The notes beneath the pieces are model-generated. The model saw nothing but the letters and a program-made list of their open reading frames with translations. It was not told the origin of the DNA and searched no databases. From NCBI GenBank assembly GCA_025210805.1, contig JAOAQX010000034.1:62001-126000 (forward strand): 64,000 nucleotides of DNA, written 5' to 3'. A program made the position numbers and the translations under genes. Source of the stretch: Flavobacteriales bacterium. GTDB taxonomy: Bacteria > Bacteroidota > Bacteroidia > Flavobacteriales > CAJXXR01. Shown here piece by piece: positions 54,325-63,868 of this stretch (within the stretch, counting starts at the first letter, position 1; every line of letters starts with the position of its first letter).

Positions 54325-55476
54325 ATGAACACTGCCGCCATATTATCCAAAAACCTTAATGATTCTATTGAACTTAAAAAAGAGCTTTTAACCAATCCAA
54401 AAATTGCAAAGGATTTGGAAAGAATCTCTTCCGAAATTATCGAGGCTTATCACGGTGGAAGAAAAGTATTCTTTTGTGGAAACGGAGGAAGTGCAGCCGA
54501 TGCTCAACACTTAGCGGCAGAACTTACTGGTAGATACTATTTTGACAGACCGCCTCTTTTTTCTGAAGCACTCCACGTAAACACTTCTTATATGACGGCG
54601 GTTGCCAATGACTATTCTTATGAACATGTTTATGAAAGAATGGTGGAAGCGAGTATGAAACCTGGCGATATTTTAATTGCACTTTCTACTTCGGGTAATT
54701 CCGAAAATATTGTAAGAGCGGTAAATCAAGCAAAAAAACAAGGTGTTTTCACTGTAGGAATGACAGGCGAATCTGGTGGTAAACTATTTGAATCTTGCGA
54801 TTTAACATTTAGAATCCCTTCTAAAAACACACCTAGAATCCAAGAAGCTCACATGATTTTAGGTCATACACTTTGTGAAATTATTGAATACAGAATTTTT
54901 CACAACTTCAAGGAAAATCAAAATTACCTTGCAGATATTTCTGAGAAATTAGATCGTTCTTGGACACTGTTTTTGGATAGAGATGGAGTTCTTAATCAAA
55001 AGTTAGAAAACGATTATGTAAAATCTGTTGATGAGTTCAAATGGATTCCTGGTGCTCTTGATGCTGTTGTTTCTTTTGGGAAATTATTTGGAAGAATTGT
55101 TATTGTGACAAACCAACAAGGTATAGGAAAAGGCTTAATGACTCAAGAAGACCTCCACAAAGTGCATCAAAAGTTAGAGGATGATGTTTTAGCTAAAGGC
55201 GGAACAATTGATGCGTTCTATTTTGCAAAAGAATTAGCAGATAAAAATCACCCAAACAGAAAACCGAATATCGGCATGGGTCTCAAGGCTTTGGAAGATT
55301 TCCCTGAAATTAATTTCTCAAAGTCTTTAATGGTTGGCGATTCTATTTCCGATATTGAATTTGCTCAAAACCTTGGTATGCATTCTGTTTTTCTATCAAA
55401 AAAAGACCACCCGAAGGTGGACTTTAGATTAGATTCTTTAAAAGAATTAGCAGATATTTTGGGTAATGATTTATAG
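54325..55476 (+). CDS. gmhA: Fused sedoheptulose-7-phosphate isomerase and heptose-bisphosphate phosphatase
   Basis: 383 residues. Residues 1-195 are GmhA (SIS fold: FCGNGGSAADAQHLAAELTGRYYF, STSGNSENIVRAV, EAHMILGHTLCE). Residues 210-383 are GmhB (HAD phosphatase: FLDRDGVLNQKLENDYV with the DxD nucleophile pair, VTNQQGIGKG, MVGDSISDIEFA). Together they perform two of the steps from sedoheptulose-7-phosphate towards activated heptose. The kinase/nucleotidyltransferase HldE is not in the window. The fusion is the unusual feature. Confidence 0.92.
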   Translation: MNTAAILSKNLNDSIELKKELLTNPKIAKDLERISSEIIEAYHGGRKVFFCGNGGSAADAQHLAAELTGRYYFDRPPLFSEALHVNTSYMTAVANDYSYEHVYERMVEASMKPGDILIALSTSGNSENIVRAVNQAKKQGVFTVGMTGESGGKLFESCDLTFRIPSKNTPRIQEAHMILGHTLCEIIEYRIFHNFKENQNYLADISEKLDRSWTLFLDRDGVLNQKLENDYVKSVDEFKWIPGALDAVVSFGKLFGRIVIVTNQQGIGKGLMTQEDLHKVHQKLEDDVLAKGGTIDAFYFAKELADKNHPNRKPNIGMGLKALEDFPEINFSKSLMVGDSISDIEFAQNLGMHSVFLSKKDHPKVDFRLDSLKELADILGNDL

Positions 55477-55504
55477 ACTTTTCCTTAGTAACTAGGAATG
55501 ACTA

Positions 55505-56446
55505 TTACTCTATCAAATATACTTGATAGCCTTTTTGTTTTAAGGAATTTCTCAGTTTCAAACTTTTATCCAAACCCATTGCCAAAATAGCGGTAGCATA
55601 AGCATCTGCAAGTGCACAACTGGGCATCAGGATGGTGACACTTTGAATATCTGTAGCTTGACTTTTCCCTGTTAATGGATTGATCGTATGCACATATTTC
55701 TCCGTTTTATCTGGGCTAAGTTTCCATTTTCTATAATTACCAGAAGTTGCAACAGCCGTATTTTCGATGTCAAGTTTGTTAGAAAACTCCCCATTTCTAT
55801 TTTCTTCGGCCTTGTCTATAGCTATTTTCCAAGGCATATTTTTCGGCTTTTTACCTTGTGCGTAAATCTCACCGCCAAGCTCTATTAAGAAGTTTTGAAT
55901 TCCTTTTGCCATCAATAATTCTTTGATTAGATCTACGGTGTATCCTTGAGCAATAGAGTTGAAATTGATTTGAATACTAGAATCCGATTTCTGAAGAAAA
56001 CCATTCTCCTTTAAAATAAGCTTACTGAGTCCCACCAAAGCCCGTGCACTATCCAAAGAAATAGGACTCACACCGCCCCTTTTTTCAAAACCATAAAACT
56101 GACTTAAAGGTTCCACCGTAGGATCAAAATAAGCTTCCGATTCTTGAAATACTTGTTGAGACATTTGAAACATATTGATAAAATGTGTATCTATTTCACC
56201 GTGATTCACCTCATTTCTATTCCACCTTGAGATATAGCTTGTAGGCAAATAGGTACTCAAACTTTGGTCAACCTCTTGGAACAAATTCGCCAAATCTTCA
56301 TTTAAACCTGGTTCTTCTTTTCCGCCAAAATAGATAACGCCAAATGTAGTTCCTTGTGCCCTACCAGATAATTGGAATTTCTGAATTTTATTTTCTTCAC
56401 AGGAAAACAAAACCACCATTAATACAATACTTAAAAGTTTTTTCAT
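55505..56446 (-). CDS. apbE: FAD:protein FMN transferase ApbE, lipoprotein
   Basis: 313 residues. Lipoprotein signal VVLFSC (Cys16). ApbE core: QVDQSLSTYLPTSYISRWN, ALVGLSKL, NFNSIAQGYTVDLI, IELGGEIYAQGKKP and TINPLTGKS followed by ALADAYATAILAMG. It covalently attaches FMN to threonine in target proteins such as NqrB/C or other periplasmic flavoproteins; no target is in this window. Its start overlaps the M16 gene end by 4 bp. Confidence 0.93.
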   Translation of the reverse strand: MKKLLSIVLMVVLFSCEENKIQKFQLSGRAQGTTFGVIYFGGKEEPGLNEDLANLFQEVDQSLSTYLPTSYISRWNRNEVNHGEIDTHFINMFQMSQQVFQESEAYFDPTVEPLSQFYGFEKRGGVSPISLDSARALVGLSKLILKENGFLQKSDSSIQINFNSIAQGYTVDLIKELLMAKGIQNFLIELGGEIYAQGKKPKNMPWKIAIDKAEENRNGEFSNKLDIENTAVATSGNYRKWKLSPDKTEKYVHTINPLTGKSQATDIQSVTILMPSCALADAYATAILAMGLDKSLKLRNSLKQKGYQVYLIE

Positions 56447-57714
56447 CCTCCTGCTGTTACAATAGTCAATTCATTTGCAAACAATTCTTGGGCTCGAGTT
56501 CTGAGTTTTTCCGCAGTCATATTTTCTACCATTTCAAAATAGCGTTTTTTACGTTCCCAGTCATATCCATTGGAATACAAGGCTTCAAAATAGCTTACTT
56601 GCTTTCTCCAGCCATTTACAACCCCAAGATAAGAACCTAAAGCATAATTTTTCACTAAATCTAACTCCTCTTGAGAAATGAGTTCTTCTTTCAATCGGTT
56701 AATTTCCAACTGAATTTGATTTAATGTATCTGCAACATACTCGTTCCCTACTTCTGTTCTGATAACAAATTGAGAATGATCTGAAAAACTTAAAATCATG
56801 GAATAAATTCCATAGGTATATCCTTTATCTTCTCTAATATTTGCCATCAATCGAGACCCAAAAAAACCTCCCAAAACAAGACTTACAAAATTCCATTCCG
56901 AAAAATTCTCATGATTTCTAGAAGGGAAAACAAACCCTGCGTTTATGGACGTTTGAATGGCAGAGTCCATTTTTCTTGTCCATTGTTTTACTCCAGATTG
57001 AATCTTAAAATCTTGTTTTTCAAAAATCGGATTTCTATTTTCATTTAACTTGAGGGTTTCTTCTATTTTCTGAAAATTTTCCTGAGAAAAAGTTCCTGCT
57101 AAATGCAAAGAAAAAGGACAGTTTTCAAATAATTCTTTATGAAAACGTTCTACTTCTTCTAAAGTACATTGATCATAAAAAGATTCGCTAAATTGAAAAC
57201 CTAAAGGATGTTTTTCGCCATACAGCACTTTATTGAAAGCTTTCTTACTAATATAATCAGGCTTTTGTTCTTGAATCTTAAATTTTTGCTTGAATTTCTC
57301 TACACTTCTGTCAAATTCTTCTTGACTGTATTGAAAATCAAACATCACTTCTTTTAAAATCTCCAAAGCGGGATCTAGTTTCCTTTTCAAACAACTTAAA
57401 CTTAAAACAATTTTCTCTTGTTTTATTTCAAAAGTAATATGAGCTCCTAGATTATCAATGGCATCATTAATGGCTGGATATGGATAGCTTTTTGTTCCTT
57501 TAAGAATCATCGATTTTGAAAAAACCAATGCCTTTCGATCTTGGAAATACTGAATTCCTGCATCAAAAACGAGTTTGATAAAAACCATTTCTTTGTCTTC
57601 CAAATCAAAAAGAATTAATGGTGTATTTTCTCCAATAATTCGGATTTCAGGATCTAGATGTTCTGGGAAGTGTAAAGCGTGTATTTGGGGTTGAATAGAT
57701 CTATCGAGTTTCAT
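56443..57714 (-). CDS. M16-family peptidase, non-catalytic partner
   Basis: About 423 residues from ATG 57714 (frame open to 57753). It has the M16 fold with SRLMANIREDKGYTYGIYSM, the R...Y substrate-binding motif of the second M16 half. It lacks the HxxEH zinc motif at the N-terminal domain (FSKSMILKGTKSYPY instead), so it should be inactive alone. It follows an active M16 gene with 14 bp overlap, and the two probably form a heterodimer. Confidence 0.9.
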   Translation of the reverse strand: MKLDRSIQPQIHALHFPEHLDPEIRIIGENTPLILFDLEDKEMVFIKLVFDAGIQYFQDRKALVFSKSMILKGTKSYPYPAINDAIDNLGAHITFEIKQEKIVLSLSCLKRKLDPALEILKEVMFDFQYSQEEFDRSVEKFKQKFKIQEQKPDYISKKAFNKVLYGEKHPLGFQFSESFYDQCTLEEVERFHKELFENCPFSLHLAGTFSQENFQKIEETLKLNENRNPIFEKQDFKIQSGVKQWTRKMDSAIQTSINAGFVFPSRNHENFSEWNFVSLVLGGFFGSRLMANIREDKGYTYGIYSMILSFSDHSQFVIRTEVGNEYVADTLNQIQLEINRLKEELISQEELDLVKNYALGSYLGVVNGWRKQVSYFEALYSNGYDWERKKRYFEMVENMTAEKLRTRAQELFANELTIVTAGG

Positions 57715-58942
57715 TTTTGTAGTAGAATAAGGTAGAACACTGATTTGGGTCAAAAATTTCTTTTGCCAATCTTTTTACATCATTTGGAGTTACGGCTTTC
57801 AGTTTATCCAATGCTTTGGTATAATCCTCTGCTTCTGTGAGCAATTCGTTTTTACACAAATTCATCGCTTTGTTTAGGACAGATTCATTTTCCTTTAGAA
57901 AAAACACTTCATAGTTAATGATCATTTTATCTAAATCTTCTTGATGAATATCAGATTGAACAAATTCTTCTACCACTTTTTCCACAGCGGTATTTGCTTT
58001 TTCAAGATCGGCACCTTCCACTAGAGTTCCTGAGATATAAAATAATCCAGTATCAAAAGAACCCGAAACATAGGCAGAAATATCCGTAAATAAGTTTTGA
58101 TCCACCACAAGTCTTTGATGCAGCAAAGCGGATTGATTAAAATCAATCAAATTTGAAACCGTTACTGATGCAGCGTAATTTTTGTGCCTGATATCGCACA
58201 TTTTATAAGCCTTTATCAATACTTCAGCAGGAACGTCTCTATATACTTTTAATTGCCTTGCTCCCTCTTGCTTTGGTTCTAATGGTAAATTTCTTTTTGG
58301 GACATCTCTTACCGGAATTTCATCAAAATATTTTTTAATAAGCTCCAAGGTTTCATCATACTCTATATTCCCACAGATAGATAAAATACAATTATTGGGT
58401 GCATAATGCTTAAAGAAAAACTCCTTTACGTCTTTCATCTGAGCATTTTCTATATGACTAAGCTCCTTTCCTATGGTTTGCCAACGGTAAGGATGCACTT
58501 TATAAGTCATTTCTCTTACGAGTTGATAGAGATCTCCATAGGGTTTGTTTAGATAATTTTGTTTAAACTCTTCAATAACTACATTTCGCTGTACTTCAAG
58601 GCTTTTTTCACTAAAAGCAAGAGACAACATCCTATCAGACTCAAGCCATAGAGCTGTTTCTAGGTTTTCTTTTGGAATTGTGATATAGTAGTTTGTAATA
58701 TCATTACTGGTAAAAGCATTATTCTTCCCTCCTGCTTTTTCAAGTGCATTGTCATAATGAGGAATATTCACCGAGCCTCCAAACATTAGATGCTCAAAAA
58801 GATGTGCAAAACCTGTTTGGTCTTCATGTTCATCTCTAGCACCCACATCATACAACAAATTTACAGCTGTGATTGTACTACTTTTATCTTGATGAAGAAT
58901 GATTTTTAAACCATTCTCCAAAGTATATTTTTTTATCTCCAT
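57701..58942 (-). CDS. M16-family zinc protease, catalytic subunit
   Basis: About 413 residues from ATG 58942. The inverted zinc motif HxxEH is present in GFAHLFEHLMFGGSVN, with the third ligand Glu in the LESDRMLSLAFSEKSLEVQRNVVIEE region. It has no signal peptide, so it is probably cytoplasmic. It forms a pair with the following inactive M16 gene, as in the PqqL/mitochondrial-processing-peptidase type of heterodimer. It lies 8 bp after the cobalamin adenosyltransferase gene. Confidence 0.93.
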   Translation of the reverse strand: MEIKKYTLENGLKIILHQDKSSTITAVNLLYDVGARDEHEDQTGFAHLFEHLMFGGSVNIPHYDNALEKAGGKNNAFTSNDITNYYITIPKENLETALWLESDRMLSLAFSEKSLEVQRNVVIEEFKQNYLNKPYGDLYQLVREMTYKVHPYRWQTIGKELSHIENAQMKDVKEFFFKHYAPNNCILSICGNIEYDETLELIKKYFDEIPVRDVPKRNLPLEPKQEGARQLKVYRDVPAEVLIKAYKMCDIRHKNYAASVTVSNLIDFNQSALLHQRLVVDQNLFTDISAYVSGSFDTGLFYISGTLVEGADLEKANTAVEKVVEEFVQSDIHQEDLDKMIINYEVFFLKENESVLNKAMNLCKNELLTEAEDYTKALDKLKAVTPNDVKRLAKEIFDPNQCSTLFYYKNETR

Positions 58943-58950
58943 GTATATTT

Positions 58951-59586
58951 TTATCTCTTTTTGGGAATCCAAGGAATTTCTGGTGCATTGTATAACTTAG
59001 AAATCATTCTACCTAAAGTAAAAAAGTAATCTGAAAGTCTGTTTAAGTATTTTGAGATTATCATATTGACCTCTACTTCATCTGCTAAAACTACAACGGT
59101 TCTTTCTGCTCTTCTACAAACACTTCTACAAATATGTGCCGAAGAAACGATTGTATGTCCGCCAGGAAGAATAAAGGTGTTTAATGGTGTTAATTCAAAC
59201 ATCATATCATCAATCCACATTTCCAGCTCTCTAATCCATTCCTCTTCTAATTCAGGCAGGTGCTTTAAGCTTTTTTCGTCTGAGGTTGCTAAATGGGAAC
59301 CCATATCAAATAAATGATTTTGAATAATGACTAATTGTTTTAAATAAACTCCATCAGGAAACCCATTTTCAATATCATATTTAAAATTATAGTGAGTATC
59401 AGGATTAATGTCATTTTGAATTCGATCTTTTATTCCTTGTTTGATCCCATCTCTCAGCGCACCAATAAAAGAATTTAGTTCATCTACTGTTCCATAAGAT
59501 TCAATTCTCATATTTCCTTTAGAAACTCTCTGTCCTCCAACCAAAGACGTTTGCCCTTGATCTCCTGTTTTAGTGTAAATTTTCAT
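58951..59586 (-). CDS. Cob(I)alamin adenosyltransferase, PduO type
   Basis: 211 residues from ATG 59586, the start giving the family N-terminus MKIYTKTGDQGQTSLVGG. Later motifs: YGTVDELNSFIGAL, FDMGSHLAT, FILPGGHTIVSSAHICRSVCRRAERTVV (shortened: ILPGG and RRAER) and LNRLSDYFFTLGR. It transfers the adenosyl group of ATP to corrinoid cobalt. The longer open frame to 59748 lies upstream of the promoter box and is rejected. Confidence 0.94.
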   Translation of the reverse strand: MKIYTKTGDQGQTSLVGGQRVSKGNMRIESYGTVDELNSFIGALRDGIKQGIKDRIQNDINPDTHYNFKYDIENGFPDGVYLKQLVIIQNHLFDMGSHLATSDEKSLKHLPELEEEWIRELEMWIDDMMFELTPLNTFILPGGHTIVSSAHICRSVCRRAERTVVVLADEVEVNMIISKYLNRLSDYFFTLGRMISKLYNAPEIPWIPKKR

Positions 59587-59607
59587 AACATAATTTTTAT
59601 TTACAAG

Positions 59608-59615
59608 CAAATTTA
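59608..59615 (-). promoter_or_regulatory. -7 box for the cobalamin adenosyltransferase operon
   Basis: The minus strand reads TAAATTTG (TAnnTTTG), 22 bp before ATG 59586. It supports that start. Confidence 0.5.
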
Positions 59616-59767
59616 GAGAATTCCGATGGGTATTTACCTTTTGTATTCTGAGAATTGATTGATTGCCATAAATGCTTCGTATATTTTTCCTTCGAAGATT
59701 TAATTTTCCAATCACCAAAATGGCTGTTGTTTGTTTGATTTGTATCACAATTTTTGTTGGTTACCCT

Positions 59768-59800
59768 GCTTTTTGTATTTTAGAGCTGTGATATTCAAGA
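59768..59800 (+). other. Sequence similar to the recombinase leader at 30784
   Basis: Both sites share TTTTTGTA-Y-Y-TTAG followed after 3 nt by T-R-TGATATTCAA (30784-30812 and 59771-59799). Here it precedes the frameshifted DUF2971 gene. It may be a second remnant of the same element, or a common promoter type. Confidence 0.3.
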
Positions 59801-59916
59801 GCATGAAAGATGTTTGTGTGTTTTTGTATTTTTTGGGTGTGATATAGTGAGTGTAAATATTTAATTATCAACATCTTTTATGGCTATTAAAAACCATATC
59901 GTAAAAAACTGTAATT

Positions 59917-60659
59917 ATGAATAAGCTTATCAAGTTTTCCCCGTATAATAAATATCTTTTAGAAGGAATGAACAATCAGACATTATTTTTCAATAATCTT
60001 TGCAACTATAACGACCCATTTGAAGGAGTATTTAGATATAATTTATCCACTAATTTTGAACAGTTTAAAGATTTTTATTTGAAGCAATACAGAGGTTCAA
60101 AAAATATGCTTGAATTTTATTTCAACAATAAAATTGAATTAGAGAAGCTTTTAAATAGAAGTTTTGATTGGAGACAGAAAAAAATGGAGTTTGTTGTTTT
60201 TCAGATGAATCAAAACTAGATGATATATTGATGTGGGCTAATTATGCAGATAAACATAAAGGAGTGTGTTTGGTATTTAATAAAGATGAACTCGAATTTC
60301 AGCCTTTGAATACGGTTGTAGATGGTATTGCAGTAAATAAACCAACAGGTCCTCATGAAGTTAAGTACACAAAAAAATATTTAGACTCGAATCCTCTAAG
60401 TAATGAGCTGAATCAAGTTAATTTTCTTACAACAAAATTTGATGTATGGAAAAATGAAAAAGAATACCGATACATCTCCTCAAGATCAGGTAGTTACAAA
60501 TTTGAAATAAATAGCTTACAAGAAATTATTTTCGGTCTAAGAATTTCGCCTAGTGCTATTAAGACAATCAGAAATATTTATAAAGATAACGAAACCATTA
60601 GTTATAGGCAGATTGAACTAAATGATAGCGAATTTGGATTTCGCTTAAAAGAGCTATAA
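59917..60659 (+). pseudogene. DUF2971-family protein, frameshifted
   Basis: Two overlapping frames together make one DUF2971 protein of about 247 residues. The first (59917-60219) holds the N-terminal FSPYNKYLLEG and NYNDPFEG motifs. The second (to 60659) holds GVCCFSDESKLDDILMWANYADKHKG, the family core (FSE...LMWxxYA-x-xHKG), and WKNEKEYRY. The break is at a run of seven As (60178-60184); one more A restores a single frame. It may be a true mutation, phase variation or a sequencing error. DUF2971 proteins are often in defence or mobile regions. Confidence 0.8.
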
Positions 60660-60913
60660 TGTATAGCTAACAAGAATTAAAACCTCAAAAATACTCTCAA
60701 AATAAACTTCCTAATTTTTCGAATAGAATCTTAAAAACCAAAGAGATTGCGATAATCTTAGCAGAAAATTCAAGTCTAGTTTAGACACTTTGTCCCAAAA
60801 AACGTGTACTTTTATATCAGAAAAAAAATGGTGGCTGAACTTAATTTACTGAGTCATCCAAAAATGCAAAAATAAAAATACACCTAGATTCCTTACCTAA
60901 AATTACAACAAAC

Positions 60914-62764
60914 ATGAAAAACTATATTACAATCATACTGTTTCTTTGTTCTAGCCAAATTTTTGGACAAAATAATGAACTCTTCAGAATTGTCGAAAAT
61001 GGCAAAATTGGATACATAAATGTTAAAGGGGAAACTATTATTCATCCAAAGTATATTGAAGCAAGTGTTTTCAGTGAAGGGCTAGCCTCTTTTAGAATAA
61101 ACGGTCAATATGGATTTATTAATTCTAAAGATGAAATAATTTTACCAGCGATTTATGATTTCGTAGGTAGTTTTCGCAATGGAATTGTAGATGTTTACAA
61201 CGACAACGAAGTCCGGTTTATAAACAAAAAGGGTGAAAGAGTTTTACCCAAAGATTTTAAATCTATTCGTTTTATAGATAAGAACAATTGTGTATTTACA
61301 ACTACAAAAGGAAAATCAGGGATCTACAACTTTACTAATTCTTCAATAATTTTTCAATCAAAAAATTATCATATTGGTGACTTTAGCAATGGTTTAGCTG
61401 TTGTTACAAAAAATCGGAATAAAAACCCCAAGTATGGAGTGATTGATAAAAAAGGAAACTTTATTGTCAAATTCGGGAAGTATTCTAATATTAAAAAATT
61501 TAAAAACGGCTATGCTACAGTAGATATTGATGATAAAAAAAATAAAGATGAAGTCATTGATGGTGTAATTAATACAAACGGTGACTTATTGTTTAAAAGA
61601 CCTCATGAAAACAACTCATATCTTGACAAAGATTTTCACAATGGATTTTCAATTGTCAAACTATATAAATATTGGATACCTGAAAAAAATGGAGTGCTTT
61701 CCTCTGAAAAATCTTATCAAGGATTTGTGAATTTAAATGGTGAAGTTGTATTTAATGATACTCTTATAAAATACGTTTATGACTTTTCAGACAATAGAGC
61801 TTTTATTGAAGATCACGATAGAAATTATTATGTAGTTGACACAAATTTCAATATTCTAAACGAGAAACCATTTGAAAATGTAAAAGATAATGGATTTAGA
61901 AATGGATATGCAATTGTAGAATCTGATAAAGGTTGGGGTATTATTGATGTGAATATGAATTATGTTGTAAAACCAGAGTTTGAATATATTCATGGTTTAG
62001 GAATAAATGATAATCTATTCTTTTTTGGAATTGAAGAGTCTGATTATTCACGACTTTACGGTATTAAAAACCTAAAAGGAAAAACAATTTGCCCACCTAT
62101 CATTGAAGATTTAAATGCAAAAGGATTTCAAAATGGTCTGCTTAAAGTAGTTATAAATAAAAAACTGGCTTATCTGAATTTGAATGGAGATATTGTTTGG
62201 CAAAAAAAGCAATCAAACAGTAAGAAAAGTAATCATGTAAATATTACACATCTTAACAGAGGGTATTTTTATGCATATTCTAAAGTAACTGATGCTGAAA
62301 ATAATAGTGGAGGCTGGGCAGTATCACATAATGAACCTGCTCCCTTAAAATCAAATCAAAAAAATAAATTAGCCGTAATAGTGGAGGATTTGAAGCTTTA
62401 TATCCGTAATTATTCCAAAGACACAATTGAATTCAACGCTCAAGACAGCAGACTTTACATGAAACTACAAGCCAAAAACAAAAATGGTGTTTGGAAGGAT
62501 ATTGAATATCTACCAAGTAGTTGGTGCGGTAATAGCTATCATAGAATAGAACTGCCACCTAACAATTATTGGCAATTTGATTTACCGAAATATGAAGGCG
62601 ATTTTAAGACTTTATTTAGGGCAGAATTAATGTATATCAATCCTACCACCAAAAAAGAAAAAGTCATTTACAGTAATGAATTCGATGGACATGTAAATCC
62701 AGGGCAGTTTTGGAGAATGCCAGAATATACTCCAAGAGGAATTATGGATCCATATTATGATTAA
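60914..62764 (+). CDS. Secreted WG-repeat protein
   Basis: 616 residues. A signal peptide (ITIILFLCSSQIFGQ) is followed by at least eight WG/KWG-type repeats with the pattern G-x-hG-hI(N/D)-x-x-G-x(n)-P-x-h(D/E) (for example GKIGYINVKGE, GQYGFINSKDE, KYGVIDKKGNF, KGWGIIDVNMN, KLAYLNLNGD). A different C-terminal domain (about 480-616) ends in GHVNPGQFWRMPEYTPRG. Probably periplasmic or surface-bound. Function unknown. The 60660-60913 gap before it shows nothing I can name. Confidence 0.85.
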   Translation: MKNYITIILFLCSSQIFGQNNELFRIVENGKIGYINVKGETIIHPKYIEASVFSEGLASFRINGQYGFINSKDEIILPAIYDFVGSFRNGIVDVYNDNEVRFINKKGERVLPKDFKSIRFIDKNNCVFTTTKGKSGIYNFTNSSIIFQSKNYHIGDFSNGLAVVTKNRNKNPKYGVIDKKGNFIVKFGKYSNIKKFKNGYATVDIDDKKNKDEVIDGVINTNGDLLFKRPHENNSYLDKDFHNGFSIVKLYKYWIPEKNGVLSSEKSYQGFVNLNGEVVFNDTLIKYVYDFSDNRAFIEDHDRNYYVVDTNFNILNEKPFENVKDNGFRNGYAIVESDKGWGIIDVNMNYVVKPEFEYIHGLGINDNLFFFGIEESDYSRLYGIKNLKGKTICPPIIEDLNAKGFQNGLLKVVINKKLAYLNLNGDIVWQKKQSNSKKSNHVNITHLNRGYFYAYSKVTDAENNSGGWAVSHNEPAPLKSNQKNKLAVIVEDLKLYIRNYSKDTIEFNAQDSRLYMKLQAKNKNGVWKDIEYLPSSWCGNSYHRIELPPNNYWQFDLPKYEGDFKTLFRAELMYINPTTKKEKVIYSNEFDGHVNPGQFWRMPEYTPRGIMDPYYD

Positions 62765-62888
62765 GATGTAATTTGAATTTCGTTTTATTACTCATCGTAA
62801 ATATTTTATGGTTTTTTGAAGAATCATCGTATGGTAATAAAAAGTAATTTGTTTTTGATGGTCTGAATTAATATTACCACACACACAT

Positions 62889-62925
62889 AAAAAAAGAGCC
62901 ATGAAAAAAAATTCATAACTCTCTT
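62889..62925 (-). terminator. Terminator after tRNA-Ala
   Basis: Minus strand: GAG-TT-ATGAA against TTCAT-GG-CTC around a T-rich loop, then a T7 run. It lies about 10 bp after the tRNA. Confidence 0.65.
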
Positions 62926-62934
62926 AAAAACAAG

Positions 62935-63008
62935 TGGAGAAGATGGGACTCGAACCCACGACCTCTTGACTGCCAGTCAAGCACTCTAGCCAGCTGAGCT
63001 ACATCCCC
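62935..63008 (-). tRNA. tRNA-Ala (anticodon GGC)
   Basis: A full cloverleaf reads from GGGGATGTAGCTC to CTTCTCC-A. The D arm is GCTC...GTGC-like. The anticodon stem-loop is TTGA-CTGGCAG-TCAA with anticodon GGC. The T arm is GTGGG-TTCGAGT-CCCAT. The acceptor stem has G3:U70, the alanine identity pair, and one mismatch at 6-67. The CCA end is not encoded. Confidence 0.95.
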
Positions 63009-63116
63009 AATTGGAAGGCAAATATAACAAAGAAAAACCAAAAATTGTTTTGATTCTCTGGCTTTTTATTTGCTATTCACTTAATACTTTGACAATCTTA
63101 TTCTTGAAAACGAAGA

Positions 63117-63866
63117 CTAGAAAGTATAAACCAGTCCATTGGTAAACTTGTATAATACTTTAGGAATATTTACGGGTGGTTGTGCATCATAACTCCATAG
63201 CAAACTCGTATTAAACGCTAAATTTTTAAAGATTTTCAGTACAAGCATCATATCTGTACTCACACGATAGTCTGAAAAATCTGACAAATTTGGTTGAAAA
63301 TACGTGGTATTTACCAAAGAAACATGCTCATTAAAGAAAAAGCTAAAAGACACATAAGTACTTAAACGAAGATCATCAAAACGATCTTCATTTTTCACTT
63401 TTTCCCATTCTTGCATGATGCTTAACCCTGTATATACTCTGTATTTTTCGTGTTTTGATAATTTATATCTTAAACCAACGCCTAGTAATATTCTAGATTC
63501 AAGATCTCGAATTTCATCAAATTGATTTTGCCCAAAAGCTTCAAGTTTTAATCGAGACTTTAAATCATAATTCAAACGAATATGCTGCGTTCCGTTCTTT
63601 ACAATTTCTTTGTCATTAGACGTTTTCAGGTTGTAATCATTCATTCCCAAAACCAGAACTTTGTCTTTTTTGTATTGCAAACGAATCCTATTGGTCACTA
63701 AAACAAAACTATTCTTATTTTCAAGCAATTGAACATTAAGTTTTACACTTCCTACCCATCTTTTATTCTGCTCTTTTTGCCTAATTGATTCAATATTCAA
63801 AATCTGTCCGTAACTTGATGAAACTGTCATCAAGAAAAAAGTAAACACCCAAAATATGCGAGTCAT
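63117..63866 (-). CDS. DUF481-like outer-membrane beta-barrel protein
   Basis: 249 residues. A signal peptide (FFLMTVSSSYGQ) is followed by alternating amphipathic strands with frequent aromatic ends (VGSVKLNVQLLENKN, IRLQYKKDKVLVLGMNDYNL, SRILLGVGLRYKLS, LAFNTSLLWSYD) and a C-terminal aromatic residue, F. The order resembles DUF481/YdiY outer-membrane proteins. It starts 2 bp after the gene on its right and is co-transcribed with it. Function unknown. Confidence 0.75.
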   Translation of the reverse strand: MTRIFWVFTFFLMTVSSSYGQILNIESIRQKEQNKRWVGSVKLNVQLLENKNSFVLVTNRIRLQYKKDKVLVLGMNDYNLKTSNDKEIVKNGTQHIRLNYDLKSRLKLEAFGQNQFDEIRDLESRILLGVGLRYKLSKHEKYRVYTGLSIMQEWEKVKNEDRFDDLRLSTYVSFSFFFNEHVSLVNTTYFQPNLSDFSDYRVSTDMMLVLKIFKNLAFNTSLLWSYDAQPPVNIPKVLYKFTNGLVYTF

Positions 63867-63868
63867 TT

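Noticed and set aside
59587-59748. 54-codon N-terminal extension of the cobalamin adenosyltransferase
   Set aside because: The family N-terminus starts at the ATG 59586, and a good -7 box lies inside the extension.
60178-60184. Programmed -1 frameshifting in the DUF2971 gene
   Set aside because: The run of As reads G-AAA-AAA in the first frame, not the A-AAA-AAR slippery form, and no downstream stem-loop was seen. A simple indel explains it better.
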